Below, piece after piece: positions 1 to 10,740 of a stretch of DNA of 64,000 nucleotides; the stretch's first letter is position 1; each line of letters begins with the position of its first letter. The translations under genes and the position numbers were made by a program. The notes beneath the pieces were generated by a model, which saw only the letters and a list, made by a program, of their open reading frames with translations, was not told the DNA's origin and ran no database searches. Origin of the DNA: Platycnemis pennipes (taxonomy: Eukaryota > Arthropoda > Insecta > Odonata > Platycnemididae); the NCBI GenBank assembly GCA_933228895.1, contig OW121851.1, positions 128,077,624 through 128,141,623 of the forward strand, given 5' to 3'.

Positions 1-55
1 GGCAAAATATTCCAAATGAGGTCTAACAAGGGAAAAGTAGCTGGTGGGAACAATT
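1..55 (-). mobile_element. LINE-A fragment (reverse transcriptase C-terminal region)
   Basis: The first bases match, on the minus strand, the segment encoding the VRPHLEY-type motif that recurs at 26.05 and 34.3 kb. It is cut by the window edge and is a dead fragment. Confidence 0.5.
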
Positions 56-57
56 CA

Positions 58-250
58 GGTAATGTGGGAAGGGTGGAGGGAAACCCGGCGTCGGCAATAA
101 CGAAAGGCGTCAAAGGGCGCCATGGTTTAACGTCCCATACGACGGACGGAGTAGTGTGCTGGAATTGATCTCAACAAGTCACTGAAGTAGGGGCCAGGAT
201 ATACCAATGAATAATCCATCTTGTTTCGAACCCGGGCCCTCGAGATGTGA
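58..250 (-). mobile_element. SINE-like repeat, family S1, copy 1
   Basis: Shares blocks with 7080-7345 and, reversed, with 26475-26600. These include a GACGGACGGAGTA core and an AACCCGGCGTCGGC block. On the minus strand a GGGTTCGAA box-B-like motif (around 228-236) suggests a tRNA-derived head. Boundaries are approximate. Confidence 0.55.
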
Positions 251-2112
251 GGCTAGTACTCACTCTAATGGGCAGTACATCAAACCCCTTCTTCACATGT
301 GCGTAAAAATCTTTGTTCTTTACATTTGTGACGCAATATTTACAGTGGAATATGGCAGCAGCATGCCCAGAAATATGGAGATTTTCTTTATTCTATGAAA
401 AATGAAAATATCTAGGAGAATCAATATGAAATGACGAGTTGCTATTAACGCTTTTAGGTATACTGGCAATTGATTTGACATGCTGTTTCTCCAGTCAGCT
501 TTATTTCCTTTCTAAAATCAGCGTGCAGAAAAGAAATCTCTCAAGAAAACTTATTCACCCACCCACTTATTCACTTCAGATGCAAGTTGGTAAAGCGACC
601 TTTTATTGTGAAAAAAAAACGATTAAGCACACGACAACCTTCTCTAGGTGAGAAATGGCGATGCGTTTTTAGAACCTCCTTCCGATGAATTCAGCGAAAA
701 AATTCTTTAGTCAGTATGTAGTTATTTGTGAGAGAGAATACCAATTCTAATTGCTAGCATTTAGGTCGACGAGGCATCCTCGAATGAACTTCAGTTGTGT
801 ATTCCAAATGTGTTGGTACGCTTCGAGACTTCTTTAACAAAAAACATCCAAGGATAATCATCGATCCTTCTTTAGCTAAGGTATCGTATCCAAATAAAGT
901 GAATGGCCGTGTTTGGAGACTTAAAAGCAGTGACATCTACGGGGTGTTCCTCCGAAGCAGGAGGTTCATTAACCATTTCCAAGGATTCCGTGGAGATAAT
1001 GGCTTTCTTTTTTTGCTCACAAATGAAAGCTGTACGACTTCTTAAAGTACATCATAAAAGTTCCATTTCTCATTGTGATGAATTACAGATATATATTGGG
1101 AATCAATCAATAATAATACTATTTGATGAAAGAAGTTCTTAGAAATGTCTTTTTGAAGGCTGGGTACTCGAACTAGTGGGATCGGGGGGGGATCCGAACT
1201 TCGGGGATCCGAAATCCCTGAAAGAAGAAGTACCTAGTATTCGAAAGTTGAAGAACTCTATTCTAAAGGAAATATTTATCTGTATTGTGATGCATCACGT
1301 GATTAGATTATATAACTTATATAACTTCGCCACTCTTTTATTTTCAATTCAGCTGGATTATGTCTTGTTATCCGTCATATTTTAGCACGTCTGGTTCCAT
1401 GACGACTCCTCGTAAATTTGTCCACACATTACTATGGTAATCTCAACTCTAGGGTAATAAACATGAGAAACAAAATTTAAAAAAATGGACGGCTATAAAA
1501 ATAAATAAAAATAAGAAAATAATCTAAAAATTACATAAATACGTAAAAGTGATTTCAGTTATTCCTATGAACCACGCACCTAATATGCAATAATTGTAGG
1601 TAAACATGTACTTGTTTTTTATCTATAAAAATAACTGGTTCTACTATCATAACTAATATTTGATACATTACGGATGTTGCGAATTAATTAATAGCAAATT
1701 TTGAAGTGTTTGATGATCGATGAAATTCTCAGAATTTTTCTTTTGAAGGGGGCCTTATGAGTGTTCGGAAGTTGAAGACACCTAAGTGCATAAACATGCT
1801 CCTGTTTTTTCACCAATCACACATTTATTTCAATGCCTGGTTGGACTTTCAGAAACAGGTTGACCTACATTATAGTAGGCATCTTTCTCTTGCCTAATGA
1901 CCTCCGAACTGCATTTCATAATCCTGAGCTTTCATCTCTTCCACATTCAGTTTCAGAGGCTGTAACCAACCCAAGGAGTGTGTAAATAATATAGTATCCC
2001 TGAACCAACCGATGAGAACGCGCCTTTGGAAATCATGACGTCAGACCGTTGAGCGACGCTGACAAGCGCTTAAGCTGGCGCTGGTGACTGCCGCAAAAAT
2101 TCACTCCGACTG
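251..2112. other. No gene recognised
   Basis: AT-rich intergenic sequence. The open frames here are short, overlap on both strands and show no protein motif I recognise. A GGGGGGGATCC patch near 1185 is the only local oddity. Confidence 0.5.
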
Positions 2113-2650
2113 AATGGGGGCGTTTACTCGGAACCGAAATCGCAATTTTGTACACGAAATCGTTAGATGGAAACGAAAAAAGTATTTTAGTGAAAAAATT
2201 AATCTTCTAACTACAACCATTCACTCATAAATCAAAAATTAAAATAAGCAAAAGGTGACGCCCATCGAGAATGCTGCTGTGATAACATTGACGTCATTTT
2301 CCTCCCGTCCTTGACTGCTTTCAGGGGAGAGGAAGGGAGTGGAGGGGGATTCTCGGAAGGTCTGCTCGCACAGATGCTGTCGCAATCATTCCCATTGGCC
2401 GAGTCAGCTGTGTCCCCCCCATTGCGATAAGGCAAAGTAGCTTCGCGGGCTCAGTTCTGATTCGACGAAGTCGATATACGTCAGAGGTTGCACCACGCCC
2501 ACTTTTCCGAAAGGGTTAAAAACATCAGTTTTTCGCCGCTTATAACTCACGAAATAATTGTCGGATCAAAAAACGGAAAAGTACGCGTCTTTTTATTTTA
2601 CAAACTCTATCAGATTCGGCAACAAAAAATATATGGTAAACGACCCCATT
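2113..2650 (+). mobile_element. TIR element family M1, copy 1 (nonautonomous)
   Basis: Begins AATGGGGGCGTTTACTCGG and ends with the near inverse, GGTAAACGACCCCATT, giving short terminal inverted repeats around a ~540-bp noncoding body. Copy 2 at 12382-12913 matches over its whole length. Partial reversed copies sit at 45705 and 60312. The interior includes a CCACGCCCAC block and a G-rich tract. No coding capacity is seen. Confidence 0.75.
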
Positions 2651-3240
2651 CTCTGCGGCGGCGTCCCGGTTAATTTGAGGCGCACAGCATTGATGGATGT
2701 GTTCTATTAGGTACTTATTGTTAGTATAGAATACATCCCATACGCATTCATGAAAGATACATTCAAGAGAAATCCCATGGGTGGAATGATTAGTGTTGTT
2801 ATTAAGTGTTAAAATTACTATTGAGGCAGGGAAATCATTGCTTTCCCATAAATAATACTAGTGAAAATGTAGCTATTGCGTTGCGCGTACACACGTGGAG
2901 TAGTTCCTCGATGTCGTTTAATGTTTTATTGGCGCATGCATGCCATCTTCAAGTTTTATAACTAATAAACAGCAAATTATTGATATATTGCTGAAGGTTC
3001 TGTTTTTTTTAACTAAACAATTCCGAACGAAAACAAGCTTTACTGCTCCCAACTAAAGTAAACTACTGCTAACCATAATGAGCTCAGCACAAGGAAAATA
3101 GGAGATGAAACTCAACAAGTTCGGATCAACTGTGATCAGAGGAACAAGGCGACAAGTTCCGGTGTCTTGCCACGCCTTGCGCTCTTCATTTTTCATGCCG
3201 CGCCGCAGAGCTATAAAGGTTCCACCGCTCTCCGTCGGCG
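2651..3240. other. No gene recognised
   Basis: Unique-looking AT-rich sequence up to the hAT insertion. A GAGCTATAAAGGTTCC stretch near 3209 resembles a TATA box, and a similar GGGCTATAAAGCC lies beyond the hAT element at 4848. No linked coding exon could be identified. Confidence 0.4.
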
Positions 3241-3248
3241 GCGAAATC
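3241..3248. repeat. hAT target-site duplication, left
   Basis: GCGAAATC directly precedes the element and is repeated exactly at 4807-4814. Eight bases is the hAT superfamily length. Confidence 0.9.
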
Positions 3249-4806
3249 TAGGGATGGACGGTGAGGGAAATACTGAACCGGTTCACGGTTCTGAAAAAAA
3301 TCGTTTGAGATGGCGGTGCACCGGTTCAATAGGTCGAACCGATCTGCTGAACCATTTTTTCTACTTAACTTTTTTTTCCTTTCAATCCGTTTTTTGCAAT
3401 CCAAAAGGATTTTTGCAAACATTTCTATTCTACCGGTTTTTAAGACGTGTTGTTCCTATAAGAGGATACTTCTTAATAACGCGGGTACGCTTTCATAAAC
3501 TGAATCTTAAAAGTGAGAATGTTTGCGTCAGCCAATTGTTTTTATGCTAGGCCTGGGCGTACATATGATTTGCCTTTTGTTTTTGTAATGGCGAATTATT
3601 GTTGAAGGAAGGCATTGCAAAATATCCATAGATATGGAAAAAAAAATTACATAATTCGCTTGGCACGACGCTTTTCGTTGTTAAAACTACATTATCAAGT
3701 GCCTTGATCAGCCTTGATGATAATGCTGCTGTAACAACAAAACGCGTCGTGCTAAGTTACTAACTTATGCCTGGTGAATGAAAAGTTTTCTAGAGGCAGA
3801 GCGACTGGTGTTTACATAAGGGCGAAATCTCCCTATTAAGATCTGATTTACATGCTTCCAGAGAGTTGATATGTGTGGAGAAGTTGATTGCTTTCGTCTG
3901 TGGCTCATAGCTATCTGCCTTTCTTAGCCAACATTTCCTTTATCTTTTATCTTGGCAAAGATTATGGGGCGAGGGTCTATGACCCCTTTTTTGAGACATT
4001 GTTAAAAATTGACAGCCCGCAAACCACCCGAAATTTTCTGGCGACATAGGGTGTCACACCAAATTTTCCCTTAGGAACCCGTATTTTCCTTATAATTACC
4101 ATTATGTAAAATATTATTCATTTAAAAATATGTCAACCATCCTTTGACATAAAATAATTCTTGGAAACAACTTACAATATTGAACATTAATAATCAACGA
4201 AGAAATGCTCAAATTTCGTTTGTATTTGGCGCATCTTATGCACGGTAATTCCCATCCGTTTATGCATTCCGGACGTGAATTTTGAGGCTGCCGTAAGCCG
4301 TTGCATTATCCTCTCATCCTCCTCCTCTCCTCCTTGCGTGTGGCAGGCGTAGATAGGAACTTACAAAAATAATGCTCCTCCCTCCACGAAGTCTCCCAAA
4401 ACCAACAACATTGGTTAATAAAAATTGCTACTCACCTACTTGAAGAATTATTAACTCTCTCTCTCATTCGTTTTAATCGTCGACAAAAGAAATGACGTGA
4501 AAAAACGCGACATCCCGTTGGGGTACGTATGTGACAATGATTTACATGGGCGAGTGCTCGCTCTGCACTCTAGCGGCTTTAGCAGACGACAGACAGGCGG
4601 ACAACTTGTAGGACAGTGAAGTTCACAGGCGTGATCGTCAGCCAGCCTGGCTGAGAGCAGAGACGGTGGCGTGAAAGCCGAGCAGCGAACTATCATCGGT
4701 GTTTCAGAACCACTTCCCCAGTGCACCTGTTTTTTTCCTACTTCTGAACAGGCATGCCGGTTCTGAAAAAAACCGAACCGGTGCACCGGAAAACCTCCCA
4801 GCCCTA
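3249..4806 (-). mobile_element. hAT element copy 1, nonautonomous, 1558 bp
   Basis: Starts TAGGGATGGACGG and ends CCTCCCAGCCCTA, imperfect terminal inverted repeats of the TAGGGCTGGGCGG type, flanked by a perfect 8-bp duplication. The interior aligns in reverse with the larger element at 37017-42110: subterminal GAACCGGTTC motifs, a CACGACGC hairpin, and the segment at 4370-4570. It lacks the transposase fragment present in the larger copy, so it must have been moved by a transposase supplied in trans. It preserves the empty site of the nested element in copy 2. No credible coding frame. Confidence 0.92.
3663..3752. repeat. Foldback hairpin inside hAT copy 1
   Basis: Arms begin GCACGACGC and end GCGTCGTGC, with further complementarity (CATTATCA against TGATAATG) around a short loop. 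The same hairpin sits in hAT copy 2 at 41211-41300 and 55470-55559, so it is an old resident of the family. Confidence 0.7.
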
Positions 4807-4814
4807 GCGAAATC
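4807..4814. repeat. hAT target-site duplication, right
   Basis: GCGAAATC, identical to 3241-3248. Confidence 0.9.
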
Positions 4815-4873
4815 CATTGTCATCACCGCGGCCGCCGGGCTATAAAGCCGGCCTTAAAAGGAATGCGTCTTAC

Positions 4874-5313
4874 GGCCGCCACACACCGAAAGCGATGCTA
4901 AGCGAGAGAGTTGTTCTCGCAGCAGACGTCCGCTACGCGCGCCCTCACACCAGCAGCTAAGCAAACCGAGCTACGTAACAAGATGGCGGAATGTTTACGT
5001 TTTCTGTCAGACAGCGAAGATGAAGAAATTCATATGAAGAACATATTGTAGAGGCATGGATATTTTTCCACTTCGGAAATAAGTAATTATGGTGTCAATC
5101 GGATCCACGGAACTGCGCATGCGCTACGAAAGCTAAGCGAAGAGAAAATTGCCGGCAGAGCGATGTGCAGCGACCTAGTACTCGGGAAGCTCGCATAGGT
5201 TCGCATGTCTCGCATTTGGTGTGAGCGGACAGTAGGAAATACGTTGGAGAGATTTCAAGACACGTAGCGAGAACAGCTCTCTCGCTTAGCATCGCTTTCG
5301 GTGTGTGGTGGCC
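4874..5313. repeat. Inverted repeat pair with ~46-bp arms
   Basis: The left arm (4874-4919) contains CACACACCGAAAGCGATGCT. The right arm (5268-5313) carries its near-exact reverse complement. The ~350-bp spacer has a tiny frame at 4983-5051 (22 residues with an acidic SDSEDEE run) that looks like a transposase N-terminus remnant but cannot be assigned. Probably the two ends of a nonautonomous DNA element. The GC-rich open frames overlapping it look fortuitous. Confidence 0.55.
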
Positions 5314-5319
5314 TATAGT

Positions 5320-6150
5320 TGTCGCACGGCATTTATGTTTGAGCGTCTTTCCTATTCTCGGGATTACCCTTGACCGAAGTCGTGAAGTAATCCCTCTGCG
5401 CGAGGCGCCGCGTGCCAAAGGTACGCCTTCTCTCCTCTCTCTGAGTGGTGTGTCCGACTGAGAGAGAGGGGAGGGGAATCCCACGCTTCCCCTCCTGGGG
5501 AAAGTCCCTCTCCCCCTCCCACCAGGGATTCCCTGGCCACTCCTCATTCCCGGCGCCGGACTCAACAGCAACATCACCATCCTCTACCCCAACGAGCACT
5601 TAGGTAACTTTCTCTACCTCATCTTGCTCGCCGTCACCGCGGAAGATCTCACGTGGTAGATCATGGAGAGCAAAAATCTTATGGCGCTATACGACAATTC
5701 ATGGCAGAGTCCTCTGAATGGCATTCTCACTACTACTTCCTCACCAGGTCATAGTTATTATTTGGCAATCCAGAGGACTCTGATTCATGGGATCTATGAA
5801 TCCTCGTGGACAGTGTTTGCTTCATCAAAGAAAACTGAAATCATTTATTGCGATAGTGCCCCATCCTAAATGTATTCATTGTGTGAAAATAATTTGGATT
5901 ATAAAATACCATTTTACTTGAGATTAAATGTTATTTTTAAGTTCATTTGAAAAAACTCGGAAATGGCGGGATGCGCTGCCTTCTTGCTGACGTAAAAGGT
6001 ATACGTTGTTTACGTTGCAGGGCATAGGAAGTATTCATATCCTGAACTTATCATGTATTTCAGAGCCTCTCAGCTCTTGTAAACATGTATGAAAAACTGT
6101 CAAGTCGTATATGCAGCACGAAAACTGTCAAAGTCTGAAAAGTATCCTCC
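5320..6150. other. No gene recognised; GC-rich patch then AT-rich DNA
   Basis: 5400-5560 is C-rich on the + strand and low in complexity, giving long but unconvincing minus-strand frames. A short inverted pair built on CAGAGTCCTCTG lies at about 5703-5790. Nothing else is recognisable. Confidence 0.4.
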
Positions 6151-6154
6151 ATGG

Positions 6155-6425
6155 TATTAATAGTCGTTTCATAGGCTCCAGAGCATCCTGTTCTTGGAGT
6201 CCTCTGCTACTGCAGCATACTCAGGCGTTCTCAATATATTTGTAACTTCATCTGTGAACAAATCGGTTTCGAATTTACTTAAAAGGTTCAACCTAAACTT
6301 CAACCCGCGCTCTGATAGTAACTCCCATCCCACTTCTTCCATCAAACTCGTAACACTTATACAATTATCATAACGGCCTTTAACAAATGTAGCAGATCTC
6401 CTTTGCACACGCTCTAAATTCTTTT
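6155..6425 (-). pseudogene. LINE-A reverse transcriptase C-terminal fragment
   Basis: The minus strand encodes VQRR-like, GWELL.ERGLKFRLNLL and F.DEVTNIL stretches. These align with the better copy at 8137-8631 (VQRRAARFV, GWESLPERRLKYRLNLL, FTEDVRHTL). It is 5' truncated and degenerate. This region lies downstream of the catalytic palm in CR1/jockey-type proteins and gives no activity alone. Confidence 0.75.
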
Positions 6426-6689
6426 ATCAATCGTTTGTCGTTGCGTTTTCGCGCCATTGAATTTTTCCACTTTTTAATTAATTAGGATAAATACTTTATG
6501 TGATTTTAAAATCGAACGACTTAAAATATCCACTCCAGAGGTTATAGCTTTTGATCAAGAAAAAAGATAATAGGGAACTGTCCTATTTCGCCTTAAGAGC
6601 GACATCCTTGATGGACCCTTGATGATTAAGGACGAATGAGAACTACTACTACTAGTAGTAGCTCCTATAGCTACTCCTAAAAACCCGTT

Positions 6690-6800
6690 TGGGATCAGAA
6701 ATCTAGGGTAGTGTGGTGCTTCTTCCGGGCGCATTTTCCCGGCTGGTTGTAGGCCTGTGGTTCGATTCTTGGTCCAGAGAATCTTTATTCTCAGACAACT
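6690..6800 (+). mobile_element. tRNA-derived SINE head
   Basis: GGTAGTGTGGTGC resembles a pol III box A, and GTGGTTCGATTCTTGG about 50 bases on resembles box B. The fold is too poor for a functional tRNA. Similar heads occur at 11571, 21711 and 51848. Confidence 0.5.
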
Positions 6801-7079
6801 TTCATCGCTTGTCTATGAGAATGAATTACGGCTGTGCGTACATGCTGGAGTCCGCTTCTATGCGATCAAACTGACATGGTTGTCGCGAATAAGTTGTGCA
6901 ATAAGGTAGTGTACATTATAATCAAAAGTATCGGTCGTTACGTGGTTGAAACGATTCATTATAAATCAGTAAACGCTTTGTTTTTGCAACAATTTTTATC
7001 ACTTAGCACTAACGGCTCCCACCTATCATGTGTGTTTTCAAGTCTGTAACCACATTTAATAGTCTCTTCAGACCGGGAG

Positions 7080-7345
7080 GAAAGGTATAAGGATTAGAAT
7101 GGAAGGGAACGGAGGAACGGTGGAGAGAAACCCGGCGTCGGCATTAGACTACTCTTAAAAGCGCCAAGGGGACCACGGTTTAACGTCCCATCCGACGGAC
7201 GGAGTACTGTACTCGAATGCTCTCAACAAAACACTTAAGTAGGGGCCGGTTTACTAATTAAAAAAATAATATTTGGCCGGAATTCGAACCCGGTCCCTTC
7301 CAGTGAGAGCCTAGTAGGTTGTATTCTACCATTCCACCTACTCCA
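7080..7345 (-). mobile_element. SINE-like repeat, family S1, copy 2
   Basis: Matches copy 1 (58-250) block for block, including AACCCGGCGTCGGC and CGACGGACGGAGTA. The minus-strand head has a box-A-like TGGAATGGTAGAATAC and a box-B-like GGGTTCGAATTCC. No coding content. Confidence 0.65.
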
Positions 7346-7349
7346 TCAG

Positions 7350-8130
7350 GTGTAGTAAATTCACCGATATATATATGCTATCTTTGTAATGGGGTTGATC
7401 GGAGCAGGAATGTCACGGAGGGTTTAGCAGGTAACAAAAAAAATTGGTCATTTACAGTGGTCCACTTCGAAATGACGCTGTTGATAATCTCCAACTGTTC
7501 AAGTGCATCTAGGCAGCTACCTTTTCGCTCCACGTGAAGGATTTTAGGAATAAAGTCGCAGGAATGTCCACTTTATTGAAAATCGTAGCGTTTTGTGCGG
7601 TAGGTATATCAGTTTCGCATTCTCGTCACGACCTCGCCACGACTCGTCGTGTTCATGTACCCGAACGTACACCCGAGTGACTTCCCTGGTCACTGTCGCA
7701 TAACTGTACCTTACGCATTCTTTCTCGTTTCGTGGGAACCAATGTTCTTTTTTCACCCAACAGCCTACATGCTGACTTATTCCTTCCCTCTGGGTATATT
7801 TTATAACCTTTTTATTTGCTTTCTTCGAACTTTTGGTAACAAATTCTACATTTCCGTGGCTTTTGTTAGCACTTCTTCGATTGCATTCCACTCTATTCAG
7901 ATCACCAACCTACTTTATAGGTTTCTCCAAACCGTCATTTAAAAAAATGCATGCTTATCCTCCAGTTAAGGTTTCATCACCGTTCAATGCCTCGTTCGAT
8001 TACGAAAACGAGAGAAAAACTTGAGATAGTACAGTTCTCTCAATTTATAAGGAGAATAGAGGAGTCTGCTGAAAACTGTAGAAAGAAGACGGAATAACTT
8101 ATTGAGCCATATCATGATACATGATGAAAA
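7350..8130. other. No gene recognised
   Basis: Overlapping frames of up to 115 residues occur on both strands (minus 7544-7891, plus 7649-7942). None has a motif I recognise and neither strand is favoured, so I treat the stretch as noncoding. Confidence 0.4.
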
Positions 8131-8136
8131 CAATCC

Positions 8137-8631
8137 TTGGAAGACACGGCAATGGAAAGAATGGCTAAGGAAGGCCTCAATGGGATATATAGTGCTAATG
8201 GGATATATAGCTTTTACTTTTCACTAGTTAGGCCCCACCTTGAGTATGCAGCCGGTGTATGGGATCCAAATGAATTAGGTTTGATGAGAGAACTAGACAG
8301 TGTGCAGCGTAGAGCAGCTAGGTTCGTTAAAAGGTGTTACGATAGGTTGAGTAGCGTTTCAGAATTAATACAAGAACTAGGGTGGGAATCATTACCAGAG
8401 CGTAGGTTAAAGTACAGATTAAATCTATTGGAGAAATTTCAATCGGATAGCTTTACTGAAGATGTTAGGCACACATTAAAAAAACCAGCGTATTATGCTA
8501 GATTCGACCAGACAAATAAGATTAGAGAGAAAGATTGTCGTACCGATAGATTCAAAATTGCATTTTTCCCCCGTACTATAAGAGAACAGAATAGGCAGCA
8601 TAGCAAAGAGATAGGTAGGGAAATATTTTAG
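8137..8631 (+). pseudogene. LINE-A reverse transcriptase C-terminus (5'-truncated non-LTR retrotransposon)
   Basis: An open frame of 164 residues, the best-preserved LINE-A coding piece in the window. Residues ~30-55 hold LVRPHLEYAAGVWDPNE and ~60-70 VQRRAARFV. Then come GWESLPERRLKYRLNLL and a basic tail ending at IGREIF. This is the conserved region after the palm of jockey/CR1-clade reverse transcriptases; endonuclease and the catalytic YADD-type motif are absent, so the copy is dead. The frame runs straight into the family's 3' UTR. The initiator ATG is arbitrary, since the copy is truncated upstream. It serves as the reference for the other LINE-A fragments here. Confidence 0.85.
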
Positions 8632-8818
8632 AGTATTCTGTAGTGCATGATGCATGTATTAACCCGTTAAATACTATAGATACTAACAATCTAGTTGCAT
8701 GAGACACTATAGTTGCTCGTTTGCATGTTAGTAGTGCATGCTTGGTGATCTTCACCCCCTGCCACACACCCTCGCGGTGGCTTGCAGGGTATCATGTAGA
8801 TGTAGATGTAGTGATGTA
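8632..8818 (+). mobile_element. LINE-A 3' UTR and tail
   Basis: After the stop comes a short UTR with CACCCCCTGCCACACACCC, then GGTGGCTTGCAGGGTA and a tail of ATGTAG units. This 3' end marks at least eight other insertions, which shows that they are 5'-truncated copies of the same LINE. Confidence 0.85.
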
Positions 8819-8930
8819 GGGCGTGAAGAGAAGAAATACGTTAACATGAAGAGGTTGGTCGATAGTAGATCGCGTGGAAGCCTGCGTCAATCCAATCCCA
8901 GGATCGTTTACCGATGATGATGATTATTAT
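8819..8930 (+). mobile_element. LINE-B 3' end inserted at the LINE-A tail
   Basis: Encodes the terminal NMKRL.D.R block and the GCGTCAA...CAATCC signature of LINE-B, followed by a GATGATGATGAT tail. It begins directly at the end of the LINE-A tail. Confidence 0.7.
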
Positions 8931-9132
8931 GCGGTGTATTACTTGTCATATTACGTCATTAATGACGTTGACGATTAGTAATAAATGGTATGGACTATAC
9001 TATTTCAAATTTTTATCTCTTTCCCAACATGATATAGTTCCACTGGGTAAAGCCTGAAACTATTTATGTTATTCCTTCATGAAATTTCGGAATACCTGGA
9101 AACTTTTTCTGACATTTGGAAACGCTATTTTA

Positions 9133-9280
9133 GCATCTACATCTATGCAATTCCCTTGCGAACCACCGCGAGTGTGTGGCAGGGGGTAAAGATCACCAAA
9201 CATTGTGAGACTAGATGCAAACCTATTCCTAAGCAACAAAGATAACAAGGCAATCCTCGTCCTAAGCCATTTCAACCAAA
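9133..9280 (-). mobile_element. LINE-A 3' end, truncated
   Basis: Minus-strand copy of the conserved 3' UTR (GTGTGTGGCAGGGGGTAAAG on +) with ATCTACATCTA as the reversed tail. Confidence 0.75.
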
Positions 9281-9374
9281 CATTGTTTCACCTAATGTCC
9301 TTATCACACTAGCCGTTGCCGGTTTACGGTTGCCGCTGCTGGTTACGGTTTGTTTAATCAGTTCCAATCAAACT

Positions 9375-9740
9375 GACCGGTCAGTTGTTCAATCGAAGCC
9401 AATAGGATCTCGCCTCACGGTCAACTGCTGTTTTTGTTCACATTTTGTTCCTATGCTACCTCGTAATACATCATTTTCGCCTCAAATACAAGAATCAAAT
9501 TAATTAAGCAAATTTAATCTCACCTCAATACAATTCATGCTATTATAATATCTCTTTCACAAAAAATAGGTGATGCAAGATGCTATTTTTATTGTATTTT
9601 TAATGTTTTTTAGGGTTTAGGCAGCAGTCGAAATGGTAATAATCAAAATATCCTGAAATGTAAACGCAAATAGCCCGTGACCGCGAGATGAGTTCCTATT
9701 GGCTATACGGTTGCACAACCGGCCAGTTAGAAATAGACGC
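9375..9740. repeat. Inverted repeat, probable MITE
   Basis: An arm at about 9375-9450 (with AGCCAATAGGA and CGGTCA) pairs with an arm at about 9640-9720 (TCCTATTGGCT, TGACCG). The arms are ~70 bp and imperfect. The flanks carry related GGTTACGG/GGTTGCCG motifs, so the true ends may lie further out (about 9297-9830). A piece of the right flank recurs reversed at 13180-13230. Confidence 0.5.
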
Positions 9741-10039
9741 GCTCCTATCATCCAACCGTTGACAGCTGGTTGGCGCTGATTGGTCGACTGTACACCCGTC
9801 CACAATAAAATATTACCACTTCGGAGGCCGGAGACTTAGTAAACCAAGCCAGTTTAATGTACATTAAATTACTAAAGGGTGTAAATTGGTTAATATCTAT
9901 CGTATGACTGCGATGAAAAAAACCATTTTCATCAGCGTGACTAGTGCAACACAAAGACGAACATAGCTTTGATTTATGTTTAACTTTAAGAAGTTATAAA
10001 CTATAGTGTGACAGGTCAGTTGGCGCTATAAACCACCCG

Positions 10040-10425
10040 TGGTGAAGGGTTGGGTCTCCTTCAACGTCGAGGCTCGGACTCCGAGTTCGGGTGCCTCCCA
10101 GGTACGGCACGAAACGTAAAGTGCCTTTTCGGGTCACATCCCTGCTTTAAATTCCCCGACCACGAAACACCCGCAAGACCGGAGCAGACGGAAAGCCCCT
10201 TGCCATGGTTTGGGGTGAGACCCTTCTTGCCAATGACCGGGATAGGAATTTTTGTGTTGGAGGGGGAGGGAGCCTAAAGGGTGCCCTTTGGCAATTAGTC
10301 GGCTCCAAGAAAAGAGGCCTCCCGAAAAAAAGGCCTTCTTTTCGATTGCTGCTCGGAGTGACTCCCTTGAAGATGGGTCGCCTAGGTTTCCGCGGCTACG
10401 ACTCTTGAGAGAGTGACAGCCCAAA
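10040..10425. other. GC-rich segment of unknown nature
   Basis: Noticeably richer in G and C than its neighbours and open in three frames on both strands. No motif or splice pattern is recognised. It could be the remnant of an element's 5' region. Confidence 0.3.
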
Positions 10426-10740
10426 TCTAAACGCAGTTCGAAGCGAAAGTTGCCATTAAAACCGTCGATATTTCCTAGTCTATTACATTCCCAAAACGTT
10501 CCAAAATACTCAGTTATTGCCTTTATTTCGTCGTAGGAAATAATTTGATCTTACAATACTAATGACATACTTAGATGATTATTGCTATCAAAATTAATGT
10601 ATCTGTTAACGATCGATGAATTTTATTTGATTACGCGATGAGCTCTAAAAATGCGCTTGTAACGTAAATTTCAAAAATATTTATGCTACAGCTGGTACTT
10701 ATAGATTTCAATAAGAATAGAGAAGACGAATCGAACGTCA

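Noticed and set aside
5095..5599. 161- and 88-residue minus-strand frames
   Set aside because: Low-complexity GC-rich sequence overlapping an inverted-repeat arm; no motif, no splice logic.
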